The position numbers and the translations under genes were made by a program. DNA of 23,492 nucleotides from Euryarchaeota archaeon UBA40 (GTDB lineage: Archaea > Thermoplasmatota > Poseidoniia > Poseidoniales > Thalassarchaeaceae), in NCBI GenBank assembly GCA_002506875.1, contig DAYJ01000023.1, positions 1-23,492 on the forward strand, in the 5' to 3' direction. Positions 14,729 through 23,265 of this stretch are shown here, in pieces (within the stretch, counting starts at the first letter, position 1; every line of letters starts with the position of its first letter). Below the pieces are notes generated by a model. The model was not told where the DNA came from and ran no database searches. It saw only the letters and a program-made list of their open reading frames with translations.

Positions 14729-15868
14729 TCAGAATACGTCGTCTTCGTCCTCGCCTTCATCCTCGAAGTCAATTCGATTGTTTGCTGGCTTCTTTGATGT
14801 CTTTGCAGGTTCTTTCGCAGGCGTCTCGGCCTTCTTGGTAGCAACTTCTGCGACTTCCGCTGCAGCGCCGGTACGGAGACGTGCCTGCTCCTGCTCACGC
14901 GCAAGGAGTTCTGCTGGATCGAGGCCTGCTTCGAGGGCAAGCTTGTAGCGACGCTCCTCCAAGGCACGACGTTCGAGCAATTTCTGCTTAGCCTTGTCAT
15001 ACTGCTGTAGCATGTACATCGCATCATGCTCAAGTAATGGCGAATCAGAGATTACCGTAACATCCAACCAATCACCCTCTTCAGCGAGATACTCAGCAAG
15101 AGGTTCGAACTTCAAATCGGACTTCTTTAGCTGTGTATAATGCATAGCATTGCCACCTCGATGTTCGATTCCAGAGAAGTGACAGTAGAACGTCTTCCCA
15201 CCATACTGCTCACGAACCTGATCGAATAGTTCACCAAAGTCCTCGGATGTCCTCAGTGAACCGTTGCCACGTGCATGGATATGAGCCATATTGAGCACAG
15301 GAACAGTGCCTTCCACGTGGTTTACTACTTCGAGAACCTCATCTAAGGTACCCCAAAGCGATTGCTGGCCACTCGTCTCAACTCCAATTAGAGTTGGTTC
15401 GTTCTCCAACACCCATGGGAATGCGGCATAGTCAATCTCATCCTCCTCATTACCCCAAAGCTGGCGACACCTCTCAACTACGCCCTGAAGGATGTTCGCA
15501 AGGTGCTCATTCGTCTCTCGACCGGCCTTACGTTCACCATAAGGGCCGACGTGGTAGGTGATATGTCGAGCATTGATGACCTTGGCTGCTTGAAGGCTAG
15601 TTTCCATCTTCATCAGTGTACGTTGGCGGGAACGTCGGTCCCCGAGTAGATCAGCATAGTAAGGGCCGTGCATGTTCATCTCAAAATCAGATTTCCAAGA
15701 CAAAATACCGGCTTGCCAGTATTCGTTGAAATGTTGTGGAGTTACGGTGCGAACCGTCTGAATCTCCATTGTTTCTAGGCCAAGTGCCGTTATGTCATCC
15801 ATTCCTTCTACAATAGTACGACCTTTACAGGAAAGAGGAACTCCCGCTGGTCCGAATCTCAATGGCAT
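14729..15868 (-). CDS. Endonuclease IV / xylose-isomerase-like TIM-barrel protein with charged tail
   Basis: 379-residue protein whose first 290 residues follow the AP endonuclease 2 TIM-barrel layout: FGPAGVPLS (5-13), TIVEGMDDITALGLETMEIQ, HGPYYADLL (67-75), HVGPYG (106-111), GVETSGQQSLWG (162-173), LNMAHIHARG (192-201), CHFSGIEHRGGNAMHY (229-244) and ISDSP (273-277). Most trinuclear-zinc ligands of endonuclease IV are kept (H67, H106, E164, H196, H230, H243), but two Asp ligands read Asn193 and Ala241 and the last Glu reads Asp275. AP-site cleavage is therefore uncertain and another sugar or DNA substrate is possible. A helical region and a Lys/Ala then Glu/Asp-rich tail (about 335-379) follow. 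ATG 15868 marks the start of homology and follows GGGGAG; an earlier ATG at 15937 is less likely given the TATA position. Confidence 0.75.
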   Translation of the reverse strand: MPLRFGPAGVPLSCKGRTIVEGMDDITALGLETMEIQTVRTVTPQHFNEYWQAGILSWKSDFEMNMHGPYYADLLGDRRSRQRTLMKMETSLQAAKVINARHITYHVGPYGERKAGRETNEHLANILQGVVERCRQLWGNEEDEIDYAAFPWVLENEPTLIGVETSGQQSLWGTLDEVLEVVNHVEGTVPVLNMAHIHARGNGSLRTSEDFGELFDQVREQYGGKTFYCHFSGIEHRGGNAMHYTQLKKSDLKFEPLAEYLAEEGDWLDVTVISDSPLLEHDAMYMLQQYDKAKQKLLERRALEERRYKLALEAGLDPAELLAREQEQARLRTGAAAEVAEVATKKAETPAKEPAKTSKKPANNRIDFEDEGEDEDDVF

Positions 15869-15944
15869 GGCTAGCGCTCCCCTGACCTCCCGTCGCACCG
15901 GGTGGTTGTTCAAAAGGGATGTTACGCGAACAAACATTGTTTGA

Positions 15945-15970
15945 AAATATAATTCGAGTGATTTTTAATC
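15945..15970. promoter_or_regulatory. Divergent promoter region with two AT-rich TATA-like elements
   Basis: Minus strand: AATTATATTT (15954-15945) would place a start near 15923 and a leader of about 55 bases before ATG 15868. Plus strand: ATTTTTAATC (15961-15970) would place a start near 15990, about 30 bases before the peroxidase ATG at 16021, which has only a weak GGAAG upstream. Based on sequence and spacing only. Confidence 0.4.
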
Positions 15971-16020
15971 AGAAATGGCTGAGACATCGTCTTAACCTCG
16001 TGCACTCTGGAAGTTAATAC

Positions 16021-19000
16021 ATGAAGAACAAGCAAGGCACTAGGCCAGCGATTGTTCTCGTGATTTTACTCTTATTCTCACCCATGATTCAAGCCGTTGA
16101 ACCGGGTGTCAAAACCGATCCAGGTCCAGATCACCATCTCCTAGGACTCCCTACAGACACCTATCCGATTGATGGACGGGGGCACCATCCGAACAATGAC
16201 GAATATAATCAACAAAATGACGATTTAATCCGACTTACTGCATCTCAAGGTGATCCAGATAATGCTTGGGTTGCTCGAGCCGATTTACTAAGCCCAAGGG
16301 AAATTAGTAACATCGCTTGTATCCAGAACTCATCCATTCCAGATGAATTAGGCATTTCAGATATGAACTGGCTTTGGGGCCAGTTCATCAGCCACGATAT
16401 CGACTTCACTCTGACTCAGAACGGACGTGTGGATGGAATACCAGAACGATTGGACATCGTAATCCCTGATGGTGACCCTTGGATGGACCCCTCTGGAACA
16501 GGTAGTAATCTGATTATGCTGTTCCGTTCACTCTACAATACGTCGAATGAGAATGATACACAACCCCGTGAACACCCCAACTCAGTAACAGGTTGGTTGG
16601 ATGGATCTGCCGTTTATGGATCGACGCCGGCCGTAGCCACATGGTTACGGACTGGCGAAAGAGGCCACCTCAAGATTACTGAGAACGAAAACGGTCCTTT
16701 GCTACCTCTGGCAGATCCAGATGATGATACCGCACCAGGAATGAGTTTCGTAGGATTCTCTGCATCAGAGCGATATATCGCAGGAGATTCGCGGGCGAAT
16801 GAACATGCAGCCCTGACTGCAACACATATTCTGATGATTAGAGAACACAACCGAATTGCGGATTTACTGTACACACAGCATCCTGATTGGTCCGATGAGC
16901 AAATCTATCAGACTGCTAGGAAATATGTGACTGCTCTGATTCAAAAAGTGACTTATGACGAATACCTACCATCAATGGGCGTCTACTTACCAGAATACCA
17001 GGGATTCGATTCAACAATCGACCCAAGAGTCACAAATGCATTTGCAACCCTCTCTTTCAGAATGGGACATTCTCAGATTGGCGTGCTAACCGAACGCTTG
17101 CACGAGAATCGTTCATCGATACCTTCTGGACCCATCGCCATGCATGATGGATTCTGGAACCCCAACTCATTGGTGACAGATGGGGGCATCGAACCCATCT
17201 TCCGCGGTCTAGCGTACACAACTCAGGAAGCGAATGATGTAGGCTACATCGATGCGCTCAGAAATAGGATGTTTGGAGTCCCAGGCAAAGGAGGCATGGA
17301 CATGTGTGCGATTGACATTCAACGCGGGCGTGACCATGGAATTCCAGATTATGGAACCTATCGCCAAACCCTCGGCCTACCACCTGTGAACGACTGGTCA
17401 GACATCACAGATAACCCGGATACAATTCAACGAATGGAAATGGCCTATTCAGACGTCAATCTCGCCGACCCTCTGATGGCGATGTACGCTGAGGAACATC
17501 CCAATGATGGGATACTGGGCGAGAGCATGCATGCACTCCTCCTAGACCAGTTTGTACGATTGCGCGATGGTGACCCTCTATTCTATCTAAACGACCCAGA
17601 TCTACAATCCTCACTCCAAGAGATAGAGGAGACGACTCTCTCAGACATCATTCTGAGAAATAGTCGTATAGAGGCAATACAATGCGATTCGATGTTTGCT
17701 GAGACGGACCTCGCTGCTATGGATTGCATCAATGAGAATCTCGGAGACGAAATTATCCCGGACCCCGTTGTCATCATAGGTGAAAATGAGAAAGAGTTCG
17801 TGCTGAACGCCTACTTCACCGAACAGACCGAACGCTCAGGACTAAACCAAATTGAACTCGGCCAGCCGTTACAATTCTCAAGTTATGGGCCAGGTATTGC
17901 CGCAGAGGATTGCGACGGAGACGGACGTATCGACCTTGCTATCGGAGCTATGTTCGACCAAGAAGGCTGGGAAACAGATGGTCCCCCTACCGATGGAAGG
18001 ATGCACATGTATCGGAACATCGGTGACAATCGATTCGTAGATATTACTGAAGCAGCAGGTTTGCCGATGGCTAACTCAACCTCAGTAGGCCTCACATGGG
18101 CAGACTACGATTCAGACGGCGACATGGATTTGCATGTCGCTAATTTCGGCAACGTGACCTTGACGAGAAATGACACAGGAGCACCAAATGCATTGTACCA
18201 GAATAATGGGGACTGTACCTTTGTCGACGTTGCATTGGAAGCCGGCATTGATAATCCGGGGCATTCATCCAAAGGAATCTTTGCTGACTTCGATCACGAT
18301 GGAGATCTTGATCTATATTCCATGAACTTCGGCCAGGTCTCCGAGGCCCAGATGGCCATCAAGGAAGACACTAACATCCTCTATCGTAATCTTCTTCGAG
18401 AAAGCGGGGCAGCCACTTTCGAACCAATTACCATCGCCGCAGGAAATGTTGTAGGTGGCGGTCTATATCCTAGTGAAGAAGGCGAAATATACACTGGAGT
18501 CCCTACCTCGATTGCCCTTACTGCCCCCGAGAATCCATCCGCACAGATGGCAGTACATTCAGACTATGACTCTGAAGGAAACGGTTCAGGAATGTCTTGG
18601 GCTGGACTCTTTCATGACATGGATTCAGATGGATGGGAAGACATCTTCATCGCCTCTGACTTTGGTTTCTCCCCTATGTATAGGGGAAGTGAATCGGGCA
18701 TATTTGAGAAGGTTACCTTCGAAGACGGATTCATCTATCCAGGCACTGGCATGGGAGTCCACGCAGGCGACATAGAGGGTGACGGAGATCTGGATATGTG
18801 CGTCAGTAACTACGGCCCTAACTTCCTCTGGATTCAGGAGGAGCCACGGAAGTGGGACGAAGTCGCTCACATGAGAGGATTCTCAGAAAATGTCCTAGTC
18901 AACTGGGACTGCAGGTTCATTGATGTCGATTTAGACGGAGACCTCGATTTATGGTTCGGCGTGGGACGGATTAATCCATTTACTGCTCTCAATAACAATT

Positions 19001-19590
19001 CACTGTACATTAACGACGGCGATGGATTCTTCGTAGATGCCATTGAGCAGGCTAATCTGCTGGACCAAGGCCGAACCATGGGTTCTGCATGGGCTGATTT
19101 TGATGGTGATGGAGATCTTGATCTCGTCACGGGAGACACAAACCTAGGAGTCCGCTTCTTTGAGAACGATGCAGCGCAGCGTGAGGGGGTATCATGCGTT
19201 GTAATCGACCCCTATTCCAACAGTGATGGCAACATCCACATCGACGGTATTGGGGCAAACGTTGACTTCCATCTAAGCAACGGCAAAGTGGTCCGACAAG
19301 CAATCCTAACCGGCGCTGGATTTAGCGGTTCAACAGTAAGTGAAGCCCGACTTGGAGTTCCTTCCGATGGAGCAATCGATAAAGTCGTCATCCATTGGAA
19401 CGACGGAGAGACAACTACCGTAGAACGATTGACGACAGACGAACCGATGCAAATCGCCTACAACCCAGACCCAGATAGTGAACAACAGTCCTTCCTCGCC
19501 GAGATAATCCTAGGAGCCTGTGTACTTCTCGTCCTCGGAATACTTGTTTTCAATGCACGTTCAAAGGAGAACGAGGGGCCGCCCCTCTGA
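16021..19590 (+). CDS. Secreted membrane-anchored animal-type haem peroxidase fused to FG-GAP/VCBS repeats and ASPIC/UnbV
   Basis: 1189-residue exported protein. A signal peptide (1-25, ending MIQA) leads to a peroxidase-cyclooxygenase domain (about 55-565) with WGQFISHDIDF (119-129; distal His125, calcium-type Asp126), GDSRANE (255-261; catalytic Arg258, haem-ester-type Glu261), REHNRIADLL (274-283), FRMGHSQIG (proximal His350) and IDIQRGRDHG (431-440). The other haem-ester Asp is Ser124 and the sulfonium Met is His262. Then come seven FG-GAP/VCBS units with D-x-DGDxD calcium loops (for example ADYDSDGDMDLHVANFG, ADFDHDGDLDLYSMNFG, ADFDGDGDLDLVTG), an ASPIC/UnbV domain (IDGIGANVDFHLSNGK to VVIHWNDGE), and a C-terminal membrane anchor (about 1162-1178). 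The peroxidase would use H2O2 at the cell surface, with the propeller probably binding glycans or partners. Partners and substrate are unknown. ribB follows after 44 bases. Confidence 0.92.
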   Translation: MKNKQGTRPAIVLVILLLFSPMIQAVEPGVKTDPGPDHHLLGLPTDTYPIDGRGHHPNNDEYNQQNDDLIRLTASQGDPDNAWVARADLLSPREISNIACIQNSSIPDELGISDMNWLWGQFISHDIDFTLTQNGRVDGIPERLDIVIPDGDPWMDPSGTGSNLIMLFRSLYNTSNENDTQPREHPNSVTGWLDGSAVYGSTPAVATWLRTGERGHLKITENENGPLLPLADPDDDTAPGMSFVGFSASERYIAGDSRANEHAALTATHILMIREHNRIADLLYTQHPDWSDEQIYQTARKYVTALIQKVTYDEYLPSMGVYLPEYQGFDSTIDPRVTNAFATLSFRMGHSQIGVLTERLHENRSSIPSGPIAMHDGFWNPNSLVTDGGIEPIFRGLAYTTQEANDVGYIDALRNRMFGVPGKGGMDMCAIDIQRGRDHGIPDYGTYRQTLGLPPVNDWSDITDNPDTIQRMEMAYSDVNLADPLMAMYAEEHPNDGILGESMHALLLDQFVRLRDGDPLFYLNDPDLQSSLQEIEETTLSDIILRNSRIEAIQCDSMFAETDLAAMDCINENLGDEIIPDPVVIIGENEKEFVLNAYFTEQTERSGLNQIELGQPLQFSSYGPGIAAEDCDGDGRIDLAIGAMFDQEGWETDGPPTDGRMHMYRNIGDNRFVDITEAAGLPMANSTSVGLTWADYDSDGDMDLHVANFGNVTLTRNDTGAPNALYQNNGDCTFVDVALEAGIDNPGHSSKGIFADFDHDGDLDLYSMNFGQVSEAQMAIKEDTNILYRNLLRESGAATFEPITIAAGNVVGGGLYPSEEGEIYTGVPTSIALTAPENPSAQMAVHSDYDSEGNGSGMSWAGLFHDMDSDGWEDIFIASDFGFSPMYRGSESGIFEKVTFEDGFIYPGTGMGVHAGDIEGDGDLDMCVSNYGPNFLWIQEEPRKWDEVAHMRGFSENVLVNWDCRFIDVDLDGDLDLWFGVGRINPFTALNNNSLYINDGDGFFVDAIEQANLLDQGRTMGSAWADFDGDGDLDLVTGDTNLGVRFFENDAAQREGVSCVVIDPYSNSDGNIHIDGIGANVDFHLSNGKVVRQAILTGAGFSGSTVSEARLGVPSDGAIDKVVIHWNDGETTTVERLTTDEPMQIAYNPDPDSEQQSFLAEIILGACVLLVLGILVFNARSKENEGPPL

Positions 19591-19634
19591 CCGAAAATGA
19601 CGGGTATGTGAAACCCATACGGAGAGTGAAGAAT

Positions 19635-20354
19635 ATGCGAGGCGACGTGGAATCAGTCATCTCAGCATTCCGAAGTGGTAAGCCAGTTCTGGTATTCGAT
19701 TCCGCCTTCAGGGAACAGGAAACAGACCTTCTGTTCCCCGCCGCAACCGTCACACCTGCAGACATGAGGACTCTCCGTCGAGACTGTGGCGGACTGCTAT
19801 TCCTCGCAATCGGTAACGAAGTTGGAGAGGGGTTCGGATTACCATGGCTCCAAGATCTCCACAGTCACGAACGTCTTGTGCAAGAACATCCTGTTCTGAG
19901 TCATCTAATCACGAACGATTTGCAGTACGATTCAAGATCAGCGTTCACACTCAGTCTCAATCATCGTGATACGTTTACCGGAATCACAGACCGGGACCGG
20001 GCGCTCACTACCCGCCGTTTTGCTGAACTCTGGGTTGAACTCAAGGAGAGCAATTCGGATTCCGAATTATGCATGAAGGCACTTGGTAAGGAATTCAGAA
20101 CCCCCGGCCACATCCCGGTTTGCCGCGAGAGCCCAGGGGGGATCGCGAATCGACAAGGACACACTGAACTTGCCGTCGCTGTGGCAAGAATGGCCGGCTT
20201 ACCCCCCGTAGTCATAGGCGCAGAGATGCTTCAGCCCTACGGAGATGCGGCTTTACCCGTCGAGGAAGCTATCGCCTATGGCAATAAGCATGGCATACCA
20301 TTTGCAAGTGGTCAAGATATCCTTGAAGCGATAGAGAATGGGGGCAAGGAGTGA
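19635..20354 (+). CDS. ribB: 3,4-dihydroxy-2-butanone 4-phosphate synthase
   Basis: Converts ribulose 5-phosphate to formate and the four-carbon unit used to build lumazine in riboflavin synthesis. The 239-residue protein has the acidic metal/substrate loop FREQETDLLFPAATVTP (REQETD corresponding to REDEAD of E. coli RibB), HRDTFTGITDRDRALT, PGHIPVCRESPGGIANRQGHTELAV with the catalytic His in GHTE, and VIGAEML with the second metal-linked Glu. All key residues are present. The ATG at 19635 has SD GGAGAG; a GTG nine codons upstream is a weaker alternative. It is first of four riboflavin genes; its stop overlaps the next start as TGATG, implying translational coupling. No GTP cyclohydrolase is fused, so the pyrimidine branch enzymes must lie elsewhere. 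Confidence 0.92.
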   Translation: MRGDVESVISAFRSGKPVLVFDSAFREQETDLLFPAATVTPADMRTLRRDCGGLLFLAIGNEVGEGFGLPWLQDLHSHERLVQEHPVLSHLITNDLQYDSRSAFTLSLNHRDTFTGITDRDRALTTRRFAELWVELKESNSDSELCMKALGKEFRTPGHIPVCRESPGGIANRQGHTELAVAVARMAGLPPVVIGAEMLQPYGDAALPVEEAIAYGNKHGIPFASGQDILEAIENGGKE

Positions 20355-20797
20355 TGACTCGAGTGATGGCAGTTGGCGTGTTTGATCTTCTTCACGCAGG
20401 CCATCTCCACTATCTTGAGCAGGCCAAGGCTCTCGGGGATTACCTCACCGTAGTCATCGCTCACGACGATACTGTGCGGAAAAGAAAGCACGAACCTGTT
20501 ACCGGTAGTGATCTACGATGCAGATTAGTAGCAGGCCTGAAACCTGTGGATGAAGCAATCGTTGGAAATCATCCAAACACGCCAATGTATGATATTCTCA
20601 ATATCGTGAAACCTGATGTTATTGCTCTAGGCTACGATCAAGAACACGCTGAAGAGAGAATCCGTAAAGATCTCCTTGAGCAAGGGCGCACGGAAATCAA
20701 GGTATGCAGAGTCAGTGGCCTATCCGATGACCTCGATGGTACTCGCAAGATTATTGCTAGAATTCTAGAAATGCGAACACATAAGGAGGCGGAATGA
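20354..20797 (+). CDS. ribL: Archaeal FAD synthetase (RibL-type nucleotidyltransferase)
   Basis: 147-residue cytidylyltransferase-fold enzyme expected to adenylylate FMN to FAD. It shows GVFDLLHAGHLHYLEQAKALGD (residues 8-29, with nucleotide-binding HAGH 15-18), a Lys/Arg-rich TVRKRKHEPV loop, PDVIALGYDQEH, and an SGLSDDLDGT segment where other family members have an ISTT-like loop. GYDQ and the short length fit archaeal RibL; glycerol-3-phosphate or other cytidylyltransferases share the fold, but the riboflavin cluster favours RibL. ATG 20354 overlaps the ribB stop (TGATG) and lies close behind AAGGAG; a GTG one codon earlier is possible. A riboflavin kinase gene is not present in the window. 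Confidence 0.8.
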   Translation: MTRVMAVGVFDLLHAGHLHYLEQAKALGDYLTVVIAHDDTVRKRKHEPVTGSDLRCRLVAGLKPVDEAIVGNHPNTPMYDILNIVKPDVIALGYDQEHAEERIRKDLLEQGRTEIKVCRVSGLSDDLDGTRKIIARILEMRTHKEAE

Positions 20798-21414
20798 TGT
20801 TCACAGGTATCGTCGAAGGTATGGCAACACTCAGGTCTATCAAAGACAATAGTGACCACATACGTTGGGTGGTCGATCTTCCTGCAGGGGTTGGTGCAGG
20901 GCTCGAAATCGGCGCCAGTGTCGCTCTCGATGGTGTCTGCTTAACAGCAGTCAATATTGATGGAGATGTGGCATCTTTTGATTTAATCCAAGAGACACTC
21001 GACCGTTCTACTCTCGGACTACGGACTCCAGGAGACTCGCTGAATATCGAACGAGCCCTACGCTACGGGGATGAAGTTGGAGGACACCTTGTCTCCGGCC
21101 ACGTAATGGGAGTTGGTACCGTCGCCTCCATCTCCCATGCAGATGATACTGCTGATATCAGAATCGATGCACCATCTCACATCGAGAGTTATATCTTTGA
21201 GAAAGGATACATCGCCATCGATGGGATTTCACTGACCGTCGGTGAAGCCAAAAAGAATGGTGGATTCAACCTTCATATAATTCCCGAGACTCTTCGTCGT
21301 ACAACTCTAGGACAGAAAACCTCCGGTTCATTGGTCAACATTGAGATTGATGCCATGACCCAAGCTGTTGTCGATACCGTCAAGCGTGTGATGGATGGAG
21401 GTGCGTCACAATGA
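20797..21414 (+). CDS. ribE: Riboflavin synthase, bacterial/eukaryotic two-domain (lumazine-protein) type
   Basis: 205-residue enzyme dismutating two 6,7-dimethyl-8-ribityllumazine molecules to riboflavin. It has the classic MFTGIVEGMATL start and two homologous beta-barrel halves: DGVCLTAV...SFDLIQETLDRSTLG in the first, IDGISLTVGEA...NLHIIPETLRRTTLG in the second. GGHLVSGHVMGVG in the first barrel and a C-terminal helix for trimer contact are also present. Most archaea use an unrelated riboflavin synthase that derives from lumazine synthase, so this is the bacterial type. The second ATG of ATGATG is chosen because MFTG is the family start, the SD AAGGAGG is seven bases away, and it overlaps the ribL stop as TGATG. 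It overlaps ribH by four bases at its end. Confidence 0.93.
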   Translation: MFTGIVEGMATLRSIKDNSDHIRWVVDLPAGVGAGLEIGASVALDGVCLTAVNIDGDVASFDLIQETLDRSTLGLRTPGDSLNIERALRYGDEVGGHLVSGHVMGVGTVASISHADDTADIRIDAPSHIESYIFEKGYIAIDGISLTVGEAKKNGGFNLHIIPETLRRTTLGQKTSGSLVNIEIDAMTQAVVDTVKRVMDGGASQ

Positions 21415-21806
21415 CATCCATCGCACTTGTCTGTGGCTCCTTCCACAAATCAGAGGTTGACGAGATGATTAGGCACGCAACCGCGGAAGCCGAAGAACAC
21501 AATCTCGAAATTATGGAGATCGTATGGGTCCCTGGATCGATGGAGGCGCCCCTGGCAGCAGCACGTCTCCTTGAGAACGAGACAATCGCTGGAGTCGCCT
21601 GCCTAGGCATTATCGAGAAGGGAGAGACACAGCACGGACTTGCCATGGGTCAAGCCGTAATCAAGAGCTTGATCGACCTCCAACTTGGATATGACAAGCC
21701 CATTGGACTAGGCATCATAGGCCCGGGAGCTGAACCACATCATATCGCTCCCCGCCTCGAGCCTCACGCGAGGAATGCTATCGCTGCGATTGCACTAATG
21801 CTCTGA
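21411..21806 (+). CDS. ribH: 6,7-dimethyl-8-ribityllumazine synthase (archaeal-length)
   Basis: 131-residue lumazine synthase joining the RibB product to the pyrimidine intermediate. Typical motifs: IALVCGSFHKSEVDEMI at the start, VPGSMEAPLAAARLL (the substrate-binding PG(S/A)-E-P helix), GIIEKGETQHG with the catalytic His, and DLQLGYDKPIGLGIIGPG. Its length and the ending EPHARNAIAAIA match archaeal rather than longer bacterial RibH. The start ATG overlaps the ribE stop (ATGA), so translation is coupled. This completes a ribB-ribL-ribE-ribH run. Confidence 0.92.
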   Translation: MTSIALVCGSFHKSEVDEMIRHATAEAEEHNLEIMEIVWVPGSMEAPLAAARLLENETIAGVACLGIIEKGETQHGLAMGQAVIKSLIDLQLGYDKPIGLGIIGPGAEPHHIAPRLEPHARNAIAAIALML

Positions 21807-21815
21807 GGAGTAGTC

Positions 21816-22217
21816 ATGTGGGATCGGATCAAAGTCGCTGCTGGAGCTATCCTCGGAGGCTGGTTCATCTACATCGGAATACAGCACTTTACTGATCCAA
21901 TATGGTTTGAACCAATAGTTCCTGATATTCTTGGCTGGCCACGTTTCTGGGTATGGGTTAGCGGTGTCGCCGAGATTATCGTCGGCCTCCTCCTCATCAT
22001 TCCAAGAACACGCCGAATCGGAGGGTTGGCCTGCGCTACCCTTCTTGTCATACTCTATTGGGCTAATCTGAACATGTGGATCAACAATATCGCAATCGGT
22101 GGGCGCACATACGAACATCACTGGCATGTTCTCCGGCTCCTAATCCAAACCGCTCTAATCGGTTTATCCGTGTTTATCTGGGGAGGGATAGGATCTGATA
22201 ATCACCAGCAGGATTGA
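21816..22217 (+). CDS. DoxX-like four-helix membrane protein
   Basis: 133-residue integral membrane protein with about four hydrophobic helices: AAGAILGGWFIYIGIQHF, VWVSGVAEIIVGLLLIIP, GLACATLLVILYWANLN and LIQTALIGLSVFIW. The GIQHFTDP-x-WFEPIVP and SGVAEIIVGLLLIIPRTRR segments are typical of the DoxX family, whose members are linked to redox and thiol-stress functions, although most are uncharacterised. GAGGAG lies six to nine bases before ATG 21816, and the gene begins nine bases after ribH, so it is probably in the same operon. It precedes thioredoxin reductase; a membrane redox partner role is only a guess. Confidence 0.78.
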   Translation: MWDRIKVAAGAILGGWFIYIGIQHFTDPIWFEPIVPDILGWPRFWVWVSGVAEIIVGLLLIIPRTRRIGGLACATLLVILYWANLNMWINNIAIGGRTYEHHWHVLRLLIQTALIGLSVFIWGGIGSDNHQQD

Positions 22218-22244
22218 TGGAGCACCTGCCGTTCGGACGACCCC

Positions 22245-23180
22245 ATGAGCGGCGAAAATATCCACAATGTGATCATCATTGGCAGTGGTCCAGCGGGCTA
22301 TACTGCCGGCCTATATGGGGCCCGAGCGATGCTTGAACCACTCATGTTCGCCGGGTATATGTCAGGCGGCCAACTCATGCTAACAAGCGATATCGAAAAC
22401 TTCCCAGGATATCCGCAAGGAATTGGGGGGGCCGAGATGATGATGCAATTACGCGAACAAGCAGAACGGTTCGGACTCAAGGTAGAGGACAAGAACGTCG
22501 AACGCATCGACACATCTTCCCAACCTTACAGCGTCTGGGTTGAAGGCGAGGAGCACAAGGCACATGCACTCATTATCTGTACAGGAGCTGAAGCGATTTG
22601 GCTAGGAGTCGAGGGGGAAGAGGAGCAGAAAGGACGTGGCATCTCAACCTGTGCAACATGCGATGGAGCATTCTTCCGTGACGAGGAAATCATCGTCATC
22701 GGCGGAGGTGACTCCGCCATGGAGGAAGCTACTTTCTTGACCCGCTTCGCAAGCAAGGTCACCCTAATCCATCGACGTGATGTATTCCGCGCCTCCAAGG
22801 TGATGCAGGAGAGAGCGGAAAATCATCCCAAGATTGAGATACGTACCTTCCGACAAGTGAAGAAGTGGCTATCAGATGAGAAAGGGCTCTCCGGTGCAAT
22901 TCTGGAGGACCCCCGAGATGGGAGTACCGAGGAGATCGCCTGCACAGGAGCCTTCATCGCAATCGGCCACAAGCCAATCACTGGATTCCTCGAAGGTCAG
23001 ATTGAGACTGACGATTCAGGCTACATTATCCACAAAGATCACACAATGACCAGTGTTTCTGGTGTCTTCGCTGCTGGAGATGTAGTAGATACGAGATATA
23101 GGCAGGCGATTACAGCCGCAGGAATGGGATGCCAAGCTGCAATTGATTGCGAACGATGGCTAGAGGACAATATCCACTGA
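22245..23180 (+). CDS. trxB: Thioredoxin reductase
   Basis: 311-residue FAD enzyme that passes electrons from a pyridine nucleotide to thioredoxin. FAD motif GSGPAG is at 13-18, the redox-active disulfide CATC at 136-139, the NAD(P)H motif GGGDSA at 153-158, and the second FAD motif FAAGDVVD near 283-290. HRRDVFRAS (176-184) carries the HRR...R pattern associated with NADPH preference in low-molecular-weight thioredoxin reductases. Length and motif order are standard. No SD precedes the ATG (GACGACCCC), so translation may depend on read-through from the DoxX-like gene 27 bases upstream, or a leaderless transcript. It supplies thiol reduction next to FAD synthesis genes. Confidence 0.95.
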   Translation: MSGENIHNVIIIGSGPAGYTAGLYGARAMLEPLMFAGYMSGGQLMLTSDIENFPGYPQGIGGAEMMMQLREQAERFGLKVEDKNVERIDTSSQPYSVWVEGEEHKAHALIICTGAEAIWLGVEGEEEQKGRGISTCATCDGAFFRDEEIIVIGGGDSAMEEATFLTRFASKVTLIHRRDVFRASKVMQERAENHPKIEIRTFRQVKKWLSDEKGLSGAILEDPRDGSTEEIACTGAFIAIGHKPITGFLEGQIETDDSGYIIHKDHTMTSVSGVFAAGDVVDTRYRQAITAAGMGCQAAIDCERWLEDNIH

Positions 23181-23192
23181 ATTACTTTTCAC

Positions 23193-23237
23193 AACGAATA
23201 TCGTGATAGTCTATTGAAACGAATTTAACGAATCGTT
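23193..23237. promoter_or_regulatory. Repeated AACGAAT / palindromic operator-like motif
   Basis: AACGAAT occurs three times in 41 bases (23193, 23218, 23227). Two copies sit inside short inverted repeats: ACGA-ATA-TCGT (23194-23204) and AACGA-A-TCGTT (23227-23237). They lie between trxB and the next start at 23266, where a TATA-like AATTTAA (23222-23228) overlaps the third copy. This could be a regulator-binding site for the downstream gene. Short AT-rich repeats arise by chance, so confidence is low. Confidence 0.3.
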
Positions 23238-23265
23238 CATTATGTGAACTAAACTGCTTAACTTC

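Noticed and set aside
14662..15033. 123-residue minus-strand reading frame across the tRNA
   Set aside because: It covers most of tRNA-Phe and is out of frame with the well-supported endonuclease IV-like gene; serine/arginine-rich shadow composition.
19603..19620. Possible hairpin GTATG...CATAC before ribB, considered as an FMN riboswitch
   Set aside because: Only 5 bp with a 7-base loop, and the gap of 44 bases is far too short for an FMN riboswitch.
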